The notes beneath the pieces are model-generated. The model saw nothing but the letters and a program-made list of their open reading frames with translations. It made no database searches and was not told the DNA's origin. A program made the position numbers and the translations under genes. From Dorea sp. 5-2 (lineage in GTDB: Bacteria; Bacillota; Clostridia; Lachnospirales; Lachnospiraceae), in contig NZ_KE159718.1 in the NCBI RefSeq assembly GCF_000403455.2, positions 157,734-221,733 of the forward strand: a stretch of 64,000 bases of DNA, read 5' to 3'. Below, piece after piece: positions 26,142 through 35,234 of this stretch (within the stretch, counting starts at the first letter, position 1; every line of letters starts with the position of its first letter).

Positions 26142-27764
26142 TTAGTCGGGCAACTCTACCTTGCCGACAAAAGAGTAATAGATTTCGATTTCCTGTCTGC
26201 GGAGCTTCCCCCGGCGTTTCCCGTCAAGGGCTTCCGATTCGTGGATTACGATTTTCTCCACAAACTCCCGTAACAGGGTAGGGGTGAGTTCCTCAAAGCT
26301 GGTGTACTTGCGTACCACTTTCATAAACTTTTCAGCGTTTGCCGTGGCTTCCAGTGTCCTTGAAAGCTCGCCCTGCAGAACGGCGGCACGCTCTTTCAGT
26401 TCCTTTTGCTCGGCTTCATAGTCTGCCGAAAGCTCCGTGAAACGCTCGTCCGATATGCGCCCGGTCACGCTGTCCTCATACAGCCGCTTGAAGATAGCGG
26501 AGAGTTCCGCAATCCTTTTTTCTGCCGCTTCCAGCTCTTTCTTCTTGGCGGCGTTCCGGCGTTTGCTCCCGTCCTCGGTCTGCTCGGTCAACAGCTTCAT
26601 AAACCGGGCTTCGTGCTTGGCGGCGTAACTGGTGACTTTCCGTAAATTCTCGGTCACTCCCTCGGTCAAAAGGTCGGTGCGGATAAAGTGTGCCGTACAG
26701 TCTGCCGTGCGCTTCTTGTAGCTGCCGCATATGTAGCAGTCCTGCCGCCGCTTGTCCGTCTGATACCTCTGCTGGTACATGACGCTGCCGCAATCCGCAC
26801 AAAACAGTATGCCGGAGAACAAGCCCACTTCATCATAGCGGTTCGGGCGTTTGCGCTGCTTGCGTAGCTCCTGCACACGTTCCCATGTGTCACGGTCTAT
26901 GATTGGTTCGTGGTGGTTCTCAAATACCGCCTGTTTCTCCACGGGGTTTTCTACACTGTGCTTTACCTTGTAAGACACTTTCTCGGTCTTGAAGTTCACA
27001 AGGCAGCCCGTGTACTCCCGGTTTTCAAGGATATGCGCCACGGTGTTAGTCGCCCATTTGCACTCATAGCCGGGGTGGTAGCGGCGTGTGCTTCCCGTCC
27101 GGCGGTATTCCAGCGTTCCCGGCGTGGGTGTCTGCTGCTCCGTGAGCATACGGGCTATCTTGGTCGGTCCGTTCCCGGCAAGGCAAAGGCTGTATATCTG
27201 CTTCACCACGGGGGCGGCTTCCTCGTCAATGATGAAATTTTCGTCCTCGTCCATGAGGTAGCCGTACACGGGCTTGCTTGTGACAGGCTTCCCACTCATG
27301 CCTTTTGACCTCTTGACTGCTCTGATTTTCTTGCTCGTATCCCTCACCAGCCATTCGTTAAAAATGTTACGCAAAGGCGCAAAATCGTTGTCGCCCTGTG
27401 CGCTGTCAACGCCGTCATTGATTGCAATGAAGCGGACGCCGTTCTGTGGGAAAATCATTTCTGTGTACATTCCCACTTGAAGATAGTTTCGCCCTAACCT
27501 TGACATATCCTTTACGATAACCGTTCCCACAAGCCCCGCTTCAATGTCGGCAAGCATGGACTGGAAGCCGGGTCTTTGGAAATTTGCCCCGGAGAATCCG
27601 TCGTCCGTGTACCATTTGAGGTTGGAAAAGCCGTTCTGTTTTGCGTAGGCTTCAAGGATTCGCTTCTGGTTGCTTATGGAGTTGGATTCGCCTTGGAGCG
27701 TGTCCTCGTGCGACAATCTCGGATATAGGGCGGTAATCAGTTTTTGGGTGGTCTGTCTTGTCAT
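26142..27764 (-). CDS. large serine recombinase (integrase of IME-A)
   Basis: The 540-residue protein has the resolvase catalytic domain (1-150) with nucleophile Ser in ALYPRLSHED and VKDMSRLGRNYLQVG, a recombinase domain, a zinc ribbon (CADCGSVMYQQ ... CYICGSYKK) and a C-terminal coiled coil. The start at 27764 has GGAGG five bases upstream; the ATG 12 bp earlier contains that site. It ends about 80 bp from the left attachment arm, so it almost certainly catalysed insertion into maff2. Confidence 0.94.
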   Translation of the reverse strand: MTRQTTQKLITALYPRLSHEDTLQGESNSISNQKRILEAYAKQNGFSNLKWYTDDGFSGANFQRPGFQSMLADIEAGLVGTVIVKDMSRLGRNYLQVGMYTEMIFPQNGVRFIAINDGVDSAQGDNDFAPLRNIFNEWLVRDTSKKIRAVKRSKGMSGKPVTSKPVYGYLMDEDENFIIDEEAAPVVKQIYSLCLAGNGPTKIARMLTEQQTPTPGTLEYRRTGSTRRYHPGYECKWATNTVAHILENREYTGCLVNFKTEKVSYKVKHSVENPVEKQAVFENHHEPIIDRDTWERVQELRKQRKRPNRYDEVGLFSGILFCADCGSVMYQQRYQTDKRRQDCYICGSYKKRTADCTAHFIRTDLLTEGVTENLRKVTSYAAKHEARFMKLLTEQTEDGSKRRNAAKKKELEAAEKRIAELSAIFKRLYEDSVTGRISDERFTELSADYEAEQKELKERAAVLQGELSRTLEATANAEKFMKVVRKYTSFEELTPTLLREFVEKIVIHESEALDGKRRGKLRRQEIEIYYSFVGKVELPD

Positions 27765-27897
27765 GGTTTCCTCCATTTCCGACAGCCAGCCCCACTATTC
27801 CGTAGGTTTATTATACCATAGGGCGGGGCTTTCTGTACAGTCCTTTTTGCTACTTTATGTCGAAAAATATCACATTATTTTATTAAGGCTTATCGCA

Positions 27898-28089
27898 TTA
27901 CATAGCGTGTGCGGCTGTTCCCCCGGCTGCGCTTTCCGCTTCCAGCACTTTCATCATCTTGTCGGCGGCGGTGGCGGTAGTGCCTTGTTTGAAATAGCCG
28001 GAAACCACAAGGACGGTGTTCCCCCGGCGTACCTCGGTCACGCAATCCGGGCGGCGGGCGGGGCGGTCTTTCTTCTTGGTGTCGGTCAT
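27898..28089 (-). CDS. TnpW family small protein
   Basis: The 63-residue protein has the TnpW pattern EVRRGNTVLVVSGYFKQGTT and ATAADKMMKVLEAE. ATG 28089 follows AAAGGAG. A longer antisense-frame reading over the same bases is an artefact. It overlaps the end of the DnaC-like gene by 4 bp. Function unknown; it is found on many conjugative transposons. Confidence 0.8.
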   Translation of the reverse strand: MTDTKKKDRPARRPDCVTEVRRGNTVLVVSGYFKQGTTATAADKMMKVLEAESAAGGTAAHAM

Positions 28090-28940
28090 AGGCAAATCTC
28101 CTTTCCATTCAGCAGCTTTTTAAGCTGTTCCATTTTCTCCCTTGCGGCGGCTTTTCTGAAATTTTCCCCGGTAATGCGGACGGGGGTACACATTTCAATA
28201 AGGCGGTCATAAATCCGGGCGTGGGGCGTGTCCTCCGGGTTCTGCAATTCTTCCAGCGTCAAATTTGTAGTGACTATTAACGGCTTTCTGCTTCGGTATC
28301 GGCTGTCAATCACGTTATAGACTTGCTCTAAGCCGTATTCCGTGCCACGCTCCATGCCGAAATCGTCAAGGATAAGCAAGGGGAAGCTGCAAAGGCGGGA
28401 GATATATTCGTTCCTGTCCTTGTAGCTGGCGGCAAGGTCGTTGAGGATAAGGGCAAAGTTCGTCATGCACACGGAAATCTCACGCTCCATAAGGGCGTTA
28501 GCGATACACCCGGCAAAATAGCTTTTTCCCGTGCCGACATTCCCCCACAAAATCAATCCATAGTTCCCGGTGCTTATCTGTTCCCATTGCTCCGCATAGG
28601 AATAGGCTTTGTGCATTTGTGGGCATTTCCCGTTGTCGTTCCCGAAAGTCCATTCCCTCATAGCCGGGTCGGTGAAGCCTTTTCTTTTCAGCCGTTCCAC
28701 TTCCTCCCGGTGCTTCTGCTCCCAGTCTGCGGCTTCCAGCGTTTCCCGGCGTTTCCGCTGGCAGTCACATTCTTTGGGGTGGCGGTCACGTCCGAAAAGC
28801 GTCTTGCCCTCTGCAAAATAGGCTTCTTTGGGCTGGCGGCAGCTCCCGCAATACAAAAGCCCGTCCTCGCCCGTGTAGTCCTCCGGCTCTGCTTCCTGTG
28901 CCGTGGCAAGCCGGAAAATGGCGTTATTGTAATCACACAT
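28086..28940 (-). CDS. DnaC/IstB-like ATP-binding protein (helicase loader)
   Basis: The 284-residue protein has an N-terminal cysteine pair region (LLYCGSCRQPKEAYF ... HPKECDCQ) and an AAA+ domain with Walker A GNVGTGKS and Walker B LLILDDFGME, then the sensor TTNLTLEEL. It sits next to RepA, so it probably loads the host helicase at the IME-A origin (inference from the pairing). Confidence 0.9.
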   Translation of the reverse strand: MCDYNNAIFRLATAQEAEPEDYTGEDGLLYCGSCRQPKEAYFAEGKTLFGRDRHPKECDCQRKRRETLEAADWEQKHREEVERLKRKGFTDPAMREWTFGNDNGKCPQMHKAYSYAEQWEQISTGNYGLILWGNVGTGKSYFAGCIANALMEREISVCMTNFALILNDLAASYKDRNEYISRLCSFPLLILDDFGMERGTEYGLEQVYNVIDSRYRSRKPLIVTTNLTLEELQNPEDTPHARIYDRLIEMCTPVRITGENFRKAAAREKMEQLKKLLNGKEICL

Positions 28941-29003
28941 AAAATCGTTCCTCCTTGTTCATGGTTTTTTACGCCCTGTTTACGGGGCGTTGTGTCTATG
29001 CGG

Positions 29004-29768
29004 TCAAAGGCTCTCGCCCTCTTTGTAGGAATAATCGGGGATTCCTTTCTTTCCTGTGCCTTTCCTGTCACGTCTTGCCCACATACGAACAGCGGCGGCA
29101 TGGTTGGCGTACACTTTCCCGTAGGCGGCTATGAACTCGCTCAATTCCTCAATGAACCGTTCCAGCCTGTCTGGGTATTCCCCTTTCAGCTCCGCATACT
29201 CGGATTCGGAGAGGAAAAGGTTTTTATATCTGCCAAAGGGTGCGGGCTGCTCCCCACTCACTCCTTTTCGTTGGTTCTCTTTTAGTTGGTTTATAGTAAG
29301 TTGGTTAGGGGTCGGTTTTCCGTCCAACGCAAAGGTCGGTTTTCCGTCCTTATGAGGGTCGCTTTTCCGGCTATCAGAGGGTCGGTTTTCCGGCTGTATG
29401 GCTGTCATATGGTCGGAAAACTGTACCACTGGCACTTGCGGTATTTTCACATAAAGGCGGTTCGGTGCGGAAAAGCCCCGGCGTTCCCTCACCAGAAGCC
29501 CGGCAGCGTCCAGCTCGTTCAGTGCGCTTTTTATGGCGGTGCTGCCTTTATCCAGCATTTCCGTTATCTCCGAAACGGGATAGACAATATACGTCCTGCC
29601 CTCGCTGTCCTGCCAGCCGTTCTTCTGTGAGAGGGTGGAACGGTCAAGAAGCAGCCCATAGAGCAGCCTTGCGGTATGCGACAAGTCCATTTTCAGCAGA
29701 AAATAGGGATAGGGCAGAAAACGGGGCAATATGGTGTCGGCTGTGATGTAATCGGTTATGGTTCTCAC
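29004..29768 (-). CDS. repA: RepA_N-type replication initiator of IME-A
   Basis: About 255 residues. The N-terminal domain matches replication initiator protein A (LPRFLPYPYFLLKMDLSHTARLLYGLLLDRSTLS ... VSEITEMLDKGSTAIKSAL, a winged-helix pair). The middle is a variable linker encoded by DNA repeats, and a C-terminal helical region ends SYKEGESL. GTG 29768 is used, but AGGAGG lies against it, so a start at ATA 29759 or further downstream is possible. It allows autonomous replication of the excised circle. Confidence 0.88.
   Translation of the reverse strand: MRTITDYITADTILPRFLPYPYFLLKMDLSHTARLLYGLLLDRSTLSQKNGWQDSEGRTYIVYPVSEITEMLDKGSTAIKSALNELDAAGLLVRERRGFSAPNRLYVKIPQVPVVQFSDHMTAIQPENRPSDSRKSDPHKDGKPTFALDGKPTPNQLTINQLKENQRKGVSGEQPAPFGRYKNLFLSESEYAELKGEYPDRLERFIEELSEFIAAYGKVYANHAAAVRMWARRDRKGTGKKGIPDYSYKEGESL
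29310..29393 (-). repeat. iteron-like repeats inside IME-A repA
   Basis: Four direct copies of a 15-16 bp unit (plus strand GGTCGGTTTTCCGTCC, the same again, GGGTCGCTTTTCCGG, GGGTCGGTTTTCCGG) start 24, 22 and 23 bp apart, with a degenerate fifth near 29411. They lie in the linker-coding part of repA, where RepA_N plasmids keep their origin. Confidence 0.7.
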
Positions 29769-29787
29769 CTCCTGTCTGTGGCTTCCT

Positions 29788-29901
29788 GTTACGCAGTTAA
29801 AACGCTGTTTTCGGGGGTAAAGGATAAATGTATCGGCTACCCTTTGAGGGCGGTCAAAAAAGCCTTGATTTACGGGGGTCTGGAATATCCTAAAGCGTGA
29901 C
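29788..29901 (-). repeat. GTTACGC/GCGTgAC-bounded element, copy 2
   Basis: 114 nt between repA and the Cys-rich VLP gene of IME-A, overlapping the last 32 bases of the latter. It shares GTTACGCAG...AAAACG, CGGGGGTAAAGGATAAAT and TAAAGCGTGAC with the copies at 4409 and 60263. The GTTACGC end faces repA, 20 bp from its start. Confidence 0.62.
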
Positions 29902-30256
29902 ATTTATCCCTCTGTTTCCGCTTGCGCTGTGCGGCTCGGATTCTTTTCATGCGTCCGGCGCACTCCGGGCAGTATTTCCCCCGGTTTGACTTGGGGAGAA
30001 AATACCCGCCGCACTCGGTACAGCGTTTCCTGTCTGCCCGGTGGAGTAGGGCGGCTTCCAGTTTCCCGTCCAGCGGCAGAACGGCGGTAATGAACCAGCG
30101 GCATAAAAGGGAATAGCTGATACTCTGGACGCATACGCAAGGCTCGCCGTTATCCAGCACAATACAGTTGCCGTTATCATAGTTACAGCACTCATGCACA
30201 AGGCGGCGGGCGGCTCTGTACTGTGGGTAGTCCATGTAGGGGCGTTTACCGTTCAT
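29870..30256 (-). CDS. Cys-rich VLP domain protein of IME-A
   Basis: The 128-residue protein repeats the family motif HECCNYDNGNCIVLDNGEPC, then VCVQSISYSLLCRWF, and a zinc ribbon CTECGGYFLPK ... YCPEC. The ATG at 30256 with GGGGCGGG upstream overlaps the relaxase end by 11 bp. Paralogue of 4509-4874. Confidence 0.85.
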   Translation of the reverse strand: MNGKRPYMDYPQYRAARRLVHECCNYDNGNCIVLDNGEPCVCVQSISYSLLCRWFITAVLPLDGKLEAALLHRADRKRCTECGGYFLPKSNRGKYCPECAGRMKRIRAAQRKRKQRDKCHALGYSRPP

Positions 30257-31886
30257 TTTCCCGCCCCTTTCCCCGTTCCGGCTCACGGCGCAAGATTTTG
30301 TCAAGATTACTTTTCACGGTCTGCAATTCCCGGACGTTCTCTTTCTTCTCCCGGTACTCGTTGTAAAGGGCGTTTTTCGCTTTGGTAAGCTGCTCAATCT
30401 CCGCTTGTAAGGTCTTGGAAGATGGCAGTTTGGTAATGCCCTGTGCCTTGAAATACCGGGCGGCAGATTCGGCTATGATAAAATCGCTTTCGTGCTGCTC
30501 CCGGTAAGCTCTCCGGGCTTTCTCCGTTTTCTGCGCCCGCAATCCGTCACGGGCGGGTTTGGTCTTGATGTAGGCTAATAGCTGTTTCTGCAAGTCCTTT
30601 TTCTCCCGCAAGGTGCTTTCCACGGCTTTCAGTTTCCCGGTGGTTTCATGCAGTTCTGTACTGGCGGCGGCAAGGACGGCTTTCAGTTCTTCCGGGGAAG
30701 AAAAGCCGGATTCCTCGTAAACGCTCACGGTAGCTGCCATTTGCTTCAAGTTGTGCAAGGTCGCCCACTTTTCATATCCCCGCCCTTTGCCCTCGGCTTT
30801 CTTGGCGGCTATGTCTACCATGCGCTGTACGCCGTCTTGTTTCGGGGCGTTTATAACGGCTTTGTTGCGCTGTAAACGGTCTTTTATACTGCGGGGGTAT
30901 TCCTGCTTGGGTAGGGGCGTTTCGGCGGCTCTGGCGGCGTTCTGTGCGTTTATGGTGAGTGCTTCCAGTACGGCGGCTCGGTCAAAATCATCACCCAGTT
31001 TCCGGGCGGTGATGGGCTTCGTCCTGTCCGGCGTGAGATACGATAATCTCCCCCGGCTCTCCTTGACGGTCACGCCCTGTTGTAGCAGTTTCCCGGAAAA
31101 ATCCTCAAAGGAAACGGCAGAGGACAGGGCGGCTCGGATTGTGCGCCGCAGCTTCTCCTTGTCGGTTTCAAACTTGGTCTGTTTGGGCGGCTCTCCCGTG
31201 GCGGCTTGGGAAGCGTTCTCCTTATCCAGTGCGGCTTGTCCTTTCCGTTTCGCCCAATACTCACGCTCGGTAATGCGGTTCTTGCTCCCGTTCAGCAAGT
31301 CAATCTGATAGAGGTTTTCCCGGTGGCACATCTCCATGACTTCCGCTTTGAAATACTCCATAGCTGCGTCCGTACAGCGGTGCTTGCAGCCCTCCCTTGT
31401 GTCGGCTGGTCTTTCCATGTACGGCAGCAATGGCACTTCCGCAATCCGTAGGGAATTGATTACGATATGCACATGAATGTTGCCGCTGTGGTTATGCCCG
31501 TCCGGGTGGGTGCAGACAAGGGCTTGGTGTCCGGGGAAATGCGTCTTGCAAAATTCCTCTCCCAATGCTTGCGCCCGGTCTACGGTCAAGCCGTTGTCTG
31601 GTGCGTCACGGGGGTCAAAACTGATAATGTAATGGTGGCTCTTTACGTCCTCCCGTTTCTGGTTCTTGCCGTATTTCAGATTGGAGCGCATACAGGCGAT
31701 TGCAAAATCTTCATCACCGCAATTAAGGGAAGATATGCGGTAATCGTCACGGGGGAGAAGCCGCCCGTTTCCGTCCAGTGTGGGCTTCATGGTAAACTCG
31801 TCATGCTCAAAGGTTAGGTACTGTTCGGCAGCTCCATAATCGGCATTTTTAGAGCTGATATGTTTGAATGTTGCCAACGGCTTCAC
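30246..31886 (-). CDS. relaxase of IME-A
   Basis: The 546-residue relaxase/mobilization nuclease begins MKPLATFKHISSKNADYGAA. The histidine cluster is in CTHPDGHNHSGNIHVHIVINS (around residue 130-150), preceded by HHYIISFDPRD. The C-terminal half is charged and helical. It overlaps mobC by 38 bp. It should nick the candidate oriT upstream of mobC. Confidence 0.9.
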   Translation of the reverse strand: MKPLATFKHISSKNADYGAAEQYLTFEHDEFTMKPTLDGNGRLLPRDDYRISSLNCGDEDFAIACMRSNLKYGKNQKREDVKSHHYIISFDPRDAPDNGLTVDRAQALGEEFCKTHFPGHQALVCTHPDGHNHSGNIHVHIVINSLRIAEVPLLPYMERPADTREGCKHRCTDAAMEYFKAEVMEMCHRENLYQIDLLNGSKNRITEREYWAKRKGQAALDKENASQAATGEPPKQTKFETDKEKLRRTIRAALSSAVSFEDFSGKLLQQGVTVKESRGRLSYLTPDRTKPITARKLGDDFDRAAVLEALTINAQNAARAAETPLPKQEYPRSIKDRLQRNKAVINAPKQDGVQRMVDIAAKKAEGKGRGYEKWATLHNLKQMAATVSVYEESGFSSPEELKAVLAAASTELHETTGKLKAVESTLREKKDLQKQLLAYIKTKPARDGLRAQKTEKARRAYREQHESDFIIAESAARYFKAQGITKLPSSKTLQAEIEQLTKAKNALYNEYREKKENVRELQTVKSNLDKILRREPERGKGRENER

Positions 31887-32244
31887 CTACTTTCTGCAAG
31901 ACTTCAAACTTCAAGGCGGCAAGCTCCGCTGTGGCGGCTCGTACCTCTTGGGAGAGGGCGTTATAAGGTGCGCCGTACTCGTTTAGACAGCGGGCAATCT
32001 GGTTCAAGTTGCCGCCGATTTTCCCGTATTCGGCTGTGAGTTTCCCAACGGCAGAAAGCAGTTCATCATTGACCGGGGAAACAGTAATGACCGGGCGTAT
32101 GCTTGACTTGATAAGTGCTTGCCGGATAAACTCGGCTTGGCTCATTTTGCAGAGGGTGACACGCTCGGAAAACTCGGCGTATTCTTCCTCGGTCAAGCGT
32201 GTCTTGATTACCCGGTGGCGGTGGGGCGTGTTGTATCTTTTCAT
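31849..32244 (-). CDS. mobC: MobC-type relaxosome protein of IME-A
   Basis: The 131-residue protein has an N-terminal basic RHH-like part (HRHRVIKTRLTEEEYAEFSE) and the MobC signature GKIGGNLNQIARCLNEYGAP. ATG 32244 has AAAGGAGC upstream. It is coupled to the relaxase. Confidence 0.88.
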   Translation of the reverse strand: MKRYNTPHRHRVIKTRLTEEEYAEFSERVTLCKMSQAEFIRQALIKSSIRPVITVSPVNDELLSAVGKLTAEYGKIGGNLNQIARCLNEYGAPYNALSQEVRAATAELAALKFEVLQKVGEAVGNIQTYQL

Positions 32245-32357
32245 GGCTTTCAGCTCCTTTCTTTTTATGATTTGCCCTCTCACCAATAGGAGAAAAACAG
32301 GGGGCAAAGCGGAAGTGTTTTTTGAAAAATCCGAAAATATTTTTTCGGGGATTTTTC

Positions 32358-32410
32358 AAGCGGCGCAAGCCGCAAAAAGGCGGGCTTGGGGTGGCAACCC
32401 CAACAAGATT
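32358..32410 (-). other. candidate oriT of IME-A
   Basis: Two adjacent hairpins, GCGGC-GCAA-GCCGC and TTGGGG-TGGC-AACCCCAA, about 115 bp upstream of mobC. On the minus strand the second one reads CTTGTTGGGG...CCCCAA, very like the CTTGTTGGG...CCCAA module upstream of mobC in the ICE. No nick site is proven. Confidence 0.5.
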
Positions 32411-32420
32411 CCCATAGGAC

Positions 32421-32822
32421 AAAATGAGCGATTAGCGAAATTTGGTACTGTGGTAGAATCTTGCTCTAAGAAAGTGGCGGCTTCCTCTGTGTGGGCTTTT
32501 GCTGATACCCCCGGCTTGTTCGGCGTGGATTCTGCCAACTATGCGGCGGTATTTCTCCCTCTATTACTTACTACGCACGGCAAGGCAAATCTGGCAAAGT
32601 TCCCCGGAATTTCTTTTCGTGTTTTCATAACAGCATTTGACAAAAACGGAAGAATCAGTTCCGTTTTGCAGTGATATACGGACGGTTTCAAAAAATGCCA
32701 AACTTTCCGGCAATTATTTTTCCCCTTATTACCTACTACGGGAAAAAAGAAAATTTAGGCAATGTTTTCCGAAAGTATTTGAATTAATTTATTGCGGCGC
32801 AAAATCCGGCTTGGTTTTGGGC
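32421..32822. other. noncoding stretch with a diverged direct repeat
   Basis: No convincing gene. Two diverged copies of a pattern (TATTACTTACTACG... near 32562 and TTATTACCTACTACGG near 32727, each followed by GGCAA(A/T)) occur about 165 bp apart. They may be accessory relaxosome or regulatory sites. A plus-strand open frame crosses the region but overlaps mobC antisense and is probably not a gene. Confidence 0.35.
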
Positions 32823-32824
32823 GC

Positions 32825-32858
32825 AAAAAAACAGGAAACCTTTTCTTGATTTCCTGTC
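32825..32858 (-). terminator. terminator after the winged-helix gene
   Basis: Stem ACAGGAAA / TTTCCTGT; on the minus strand it is followed by TTTTTTT. It lies 37 bp downstream of the stop at 32895. Confidence 0.75.
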
Positions 32859-32894
32859 TTTGGCTGCCGCTGATGGGCGGCGGTTATTCTGTTA

Positions 32895-33323
32895 TCATTC
32901 CCCGGAAGCAAACTTGTAGCCCACGCCTAAAACGGTCTTTATGTAAGTGGGCTTGCCACTGTCCGGCTCTATCTTTTTCCGTAGATTGCATATCACATTT
33001 GCCACATTTGACTGGCAGCTTTCGCTTTCCATGCTCCACACGGCTTCAAAGATTTGCGCCTTTGTGAATACCCTCCCCGGACTGGCGGCAAGGTAGCAAA
33101 GTGTGCCGTATTCTAAACGTGTGAGAGGAATGTCTGACCCGTCTTTCAGTACCCGGCGTTGGTGTAATCTGATTTCCAATCCCGGAAAAGTAAGTGCCGG
33201 GGAGTGGGGCGGCTGCATGGCTTCCAGCGGTATCATATCGGCAAGGGCGGCTATGGCTTTCTCAACCGCTTTTTCTTCGGTGTCGTTAAACATAAGCATA
33301 ACTATTTTTGCGACAAATCTCAC
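32895..33323 (-). CDS. stand-alone winged-helix (OmpR C-domain type) regulator
   Basis: The 142-residue protein has an N-terminal 50-residue part with no receiver aspartate pocket, then a complete Trans_reg_C winged helix (LTRLEYGTLCYLAASPGRVF ... VICNLRKKIE ... IKTVLGVGYKF). A response-regulator output domain without receiver suggests constitutive DNA binding or control by another signal. It follows the HTH gene by 6 bp in one operon. Confidence 0.8.
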   Translation of the reverse strand: MRFVAKIVMLMFNDTEEKAVEKAIAALADMIPLEAMQPPHSPALTFPGLEIRLHQRRVLKDGSDIPLTRLEYGTLCYLAASPGRVFTKAQIFEAVWSMESESCQSNVANVICNLRKKIEPDSGKPTYIKTVLGVGYKFASGE

Positions 33324-33329
33324 CTCCTG

Positions 33330-33542
33330 TTAGGTAGGCTGTCCGTCAAAGCGGAACTGGAACAGGGCAGCGATAAGCCGCCGTTTAATGTTGTCCTCGG
33401 TGTCCTTGTTGACCTGTCCGTTTTCAAGGGAAGCAAGCCGGATTCGCTTGCTGTAATGCCGTAAAACCTCGTCAATGGCTTCCGGCTCTCCGCTGGTTGC
33501 TCTGACAATAGTTTCATACGGTACAAGTTTAGGATTCCTCAT
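33330..33542 (-). CDS. Tn916 Orf8-like HTH protein
   Basis: This 70-residue protein (SGEPEAIDEVLRHYSKRIRL ... NIKRRLIAALFQFRFDG) matches the short HTH proteins that follow the Orf7-like sigma factor in Tn916 elements. It overlaps the sigma gene by 14 bp. In Tn916 this pair regulates transfer functions; the same role here is inference. Confidence 0.82.
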   Translation of the reverse strand: MRNPKLVPYETIVRATSGEPEAIDEVLRHYSKRIRLASLENGQVNKDTEDNIKRRLIAALFQFRFDGQPT

Positions 33543-34014
33543 GGAAAAGCACCTCCATTTCCTTATGCAGCATTTGCAAGGCACTGTGTATGTGATGCCA
33601 CGCCGTACTCCGGCAGCGTCCGTATAGTTCCCCGATTTCCTGCTGTGTGTAACGTCCAAAAAAGTATAGGTAGATGATTTCCCTCTTTTTCTCCGGCAGA
33701 GAGGACAGAGCTTCGGCAAGATTTCCATTTGTGAGGATAACCCTCTGACCACATATCGTAACAGGGTATTGCTTGTAAGGGTCTATGAAATATGTGTCTG
33801 ACGTACAAAATGGATAAAACTTTTCTTCTGTGAGGTATTCAAAAGATATTTCCCTTTGCCGCCGCTTGTCCCTGTCACGCCATGCGTTGATTGCTGCATA
33901 GTGTATAACAATTCTGCAAAAAGCGTTAAATGTGTATTCGATATGTTCTTTGTATGCTTCCGAAGAAGTCACTGGCAATTCCCCCTTTCCACCACAATAG
34001 GAACTGTTATTCAA
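33529..34014 (-). CDS. Tn916 Orf7-like sigma-70 family factor
   Basis: The 161-residue protein has region 2-like YTFNAFCRIVIHYAAINAWR and region 4 (LAEALSSLPEKKREIIYLYF ... YTQQEIGELYGRCRSTAWHH). It sits upstream of the Orf8-like gene as in Tn916 and overlaps the HAD gene by 4 bp, placing the cargo genes and the regulator in one transcript. Confidence 0.88.
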   Translation of the reverse strand: MNNSSYCGGKGELPVTSSEAYKEHIEYTFNAFCRIVIHYAAINAWRDRDKRRQREISFEYLTEEKFYPFCTSDTYFIDPYKQYPVTICGQRVILTNGNLAEALSSLPEKKREIIYLYFFGRYTQQEIGELYGRCRSTAWHHIHSALQMLHKEMEVLFHEES

Positions 34015-34631
34015 GCTATAAAAGATAACAAGTCGGCAGGTCTTTCCAAAAAATAATCTGCCCGTATGTGCTTATTATGGCTACCCCATACTGCCAAAGC
34101 AAAATCAATTCCAGCATTTTCTGCACTTATACTGTCATATTTGCTATCTCCGATATAAAGCACTTTCCTATGTTCTGTTTTTGATAATTCCACATATTTC
34201 AAAAGCGGTGCGGCATTGGGTTTATGTTCCTGTGTATCGTCCGCACATATGATTGTTTTAAAATAATGGCTGATACCAAACTGGCAAAAATCATGTGTAA
34301 ATTCTTCCCTTGTCTTTGAGGTGACAATTCCCATTTTATAATCCAGACTTAGAAGATTTTTCAATAGTCCGGTTATTCCGTCAAATACTTTAATAGTATC
34401 TGCATATTTACACATATTTTTATCCCATAATTCTGTCGCATAGGAAATGTCTTTTATCTCAAGTTTTTTCAAAGCGTCTATCCCGGTAATCCCTAACGCA
34501 AATTTTAGTTCAGAGCATGGTATCTCTCTCCCCGACAATGCCCTTATGGTTTCCTGTAAGGAATGTAAGACAGCATATTCCGTATCAATCAGAGTACCGT
34601 CAATGTCAAAAACGATATGCTTATATTTCAT
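34011..34631 (-). CDS. HAD-family hydrolase (phosphoglycolate phosphatase-like)
   Basis: The 206-residue protein has HAD motif I DIDGT (residues 8-12), motif II VTSKT, and a motif III/IV region KPNAAPLL ... IGDSKYDSISAENAG. Cap-type C1 architecture as in Gph/PgmB-like phosphatases. ATG 34631 follows GAAAGGCGG. It is cargo with the neighbouring acetyltransferase and HD protein; substrate unknown. Confidence 0.9.
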   Translation of the reverse strand: MKYKHIVFDIDGTLIDTEYAVLHSLQETIRALSGREIPCSELKFALGITGIDALKKLEIKDISYATELWDKNMCKYADTIKVFDGITGLLKNLLSLDYKMGIVTSKTREEFTHDFCQFGISHYFKTIICADDTQEHKPNAAPLLKYVELSKTEHRKVLYIGDSKYDSISAENAGIDFALAVWGSHNKHIRADYFLERPADLLSFIA

Positions 34632-35223
34632 GTAGCCGCCTTTCTTTGTCTGTATCAAAATGACGTATCACCCTGCATGGATTCCCTACTGCAACACAAT
34701 TAGCCGGGATAGGGCGGTTTACAACACTTCCAGCCCCTATTACGCTGTTTTCTCCTATGGTGACTCCTGGCAGAAGAATACAGCCGCCGCCAATCCAGAC
34801 ATTATTTTCTATCTCTATCGGACGTGCATAGGTTCTAAAAAATGTTGTCTGGCGTTCCCTCCAATCCGGCACAAGCCTTTCCATTGGTAAAACAGGGTGC
34901 GAAGATGTATAAATCTGCACATTTGAAGCAATCAAAACCCTGTCACCAATTCGGATAGTTTTGTTATCCACAAAGGTACAATTCATATTGATTATCACAT
35001 CATTTCCCAAAAAAATATTTTTTCCATAATCACAATGAAAAGGTGTGTCGATTGCCACATTTTCCCCAATTCCCCCCAACAGCTTCCGAAGAATGGAAGT
35101 GCGTTTTTCCATATCTCCATAATCAGAGAAATAATATTCCCGTGTTAATTCCCTTGTGCGGGCAATCTGCTTTAATGTATCGCTGTCCGCAGTTTCTAAA
35201 AAATCGCTTGCTTCGTAATACAC
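34621..35223 (-). CDS. maltose/galactoside O-acetyltransferase-like protein
   Basis: The 200-residue left-handed beta-helix acetyltransferase has hexapeptide repeats (IFLGNDVIINMNCTFVDNKT, VWIGGGCILLPGVTIGENSV) and the catalytic-His region YTSSHPVLP. The N-terminal mac domain is shortened. It overlaps the HAD gene by 11 bp. Substrate likely a sugar or small alcohol (family knowledge). Confidence 0.9.
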   Translation of the reverse strand: MYYEASDFLETADSDTLKQIARTRELTREYYFSDYGDMEKRTSILRKLLGGIGENVAIDTPFHCDYGKNIFLGNDVIINMNCTFVDNKTIRIGDRVLIASNVQIYTSSHPVLPMERLVPDWRERQTTFFRTYARPIEIENNVWIGGGCILLPGVTIGENSVIGAGSVVNRPIPANCVAVGNPCRVIRHFDTDKERRLHEI

Positions 35224-35234
35224 AATATCCCTCC

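Noticed and set aside
32009..32674. 221-codon plus-strand frame over the IME-A mobC/oriT region
   Set aside because: Half is antisense to mobC and the rest reads through the hairpins of the candidate oriT; no ribosome site.
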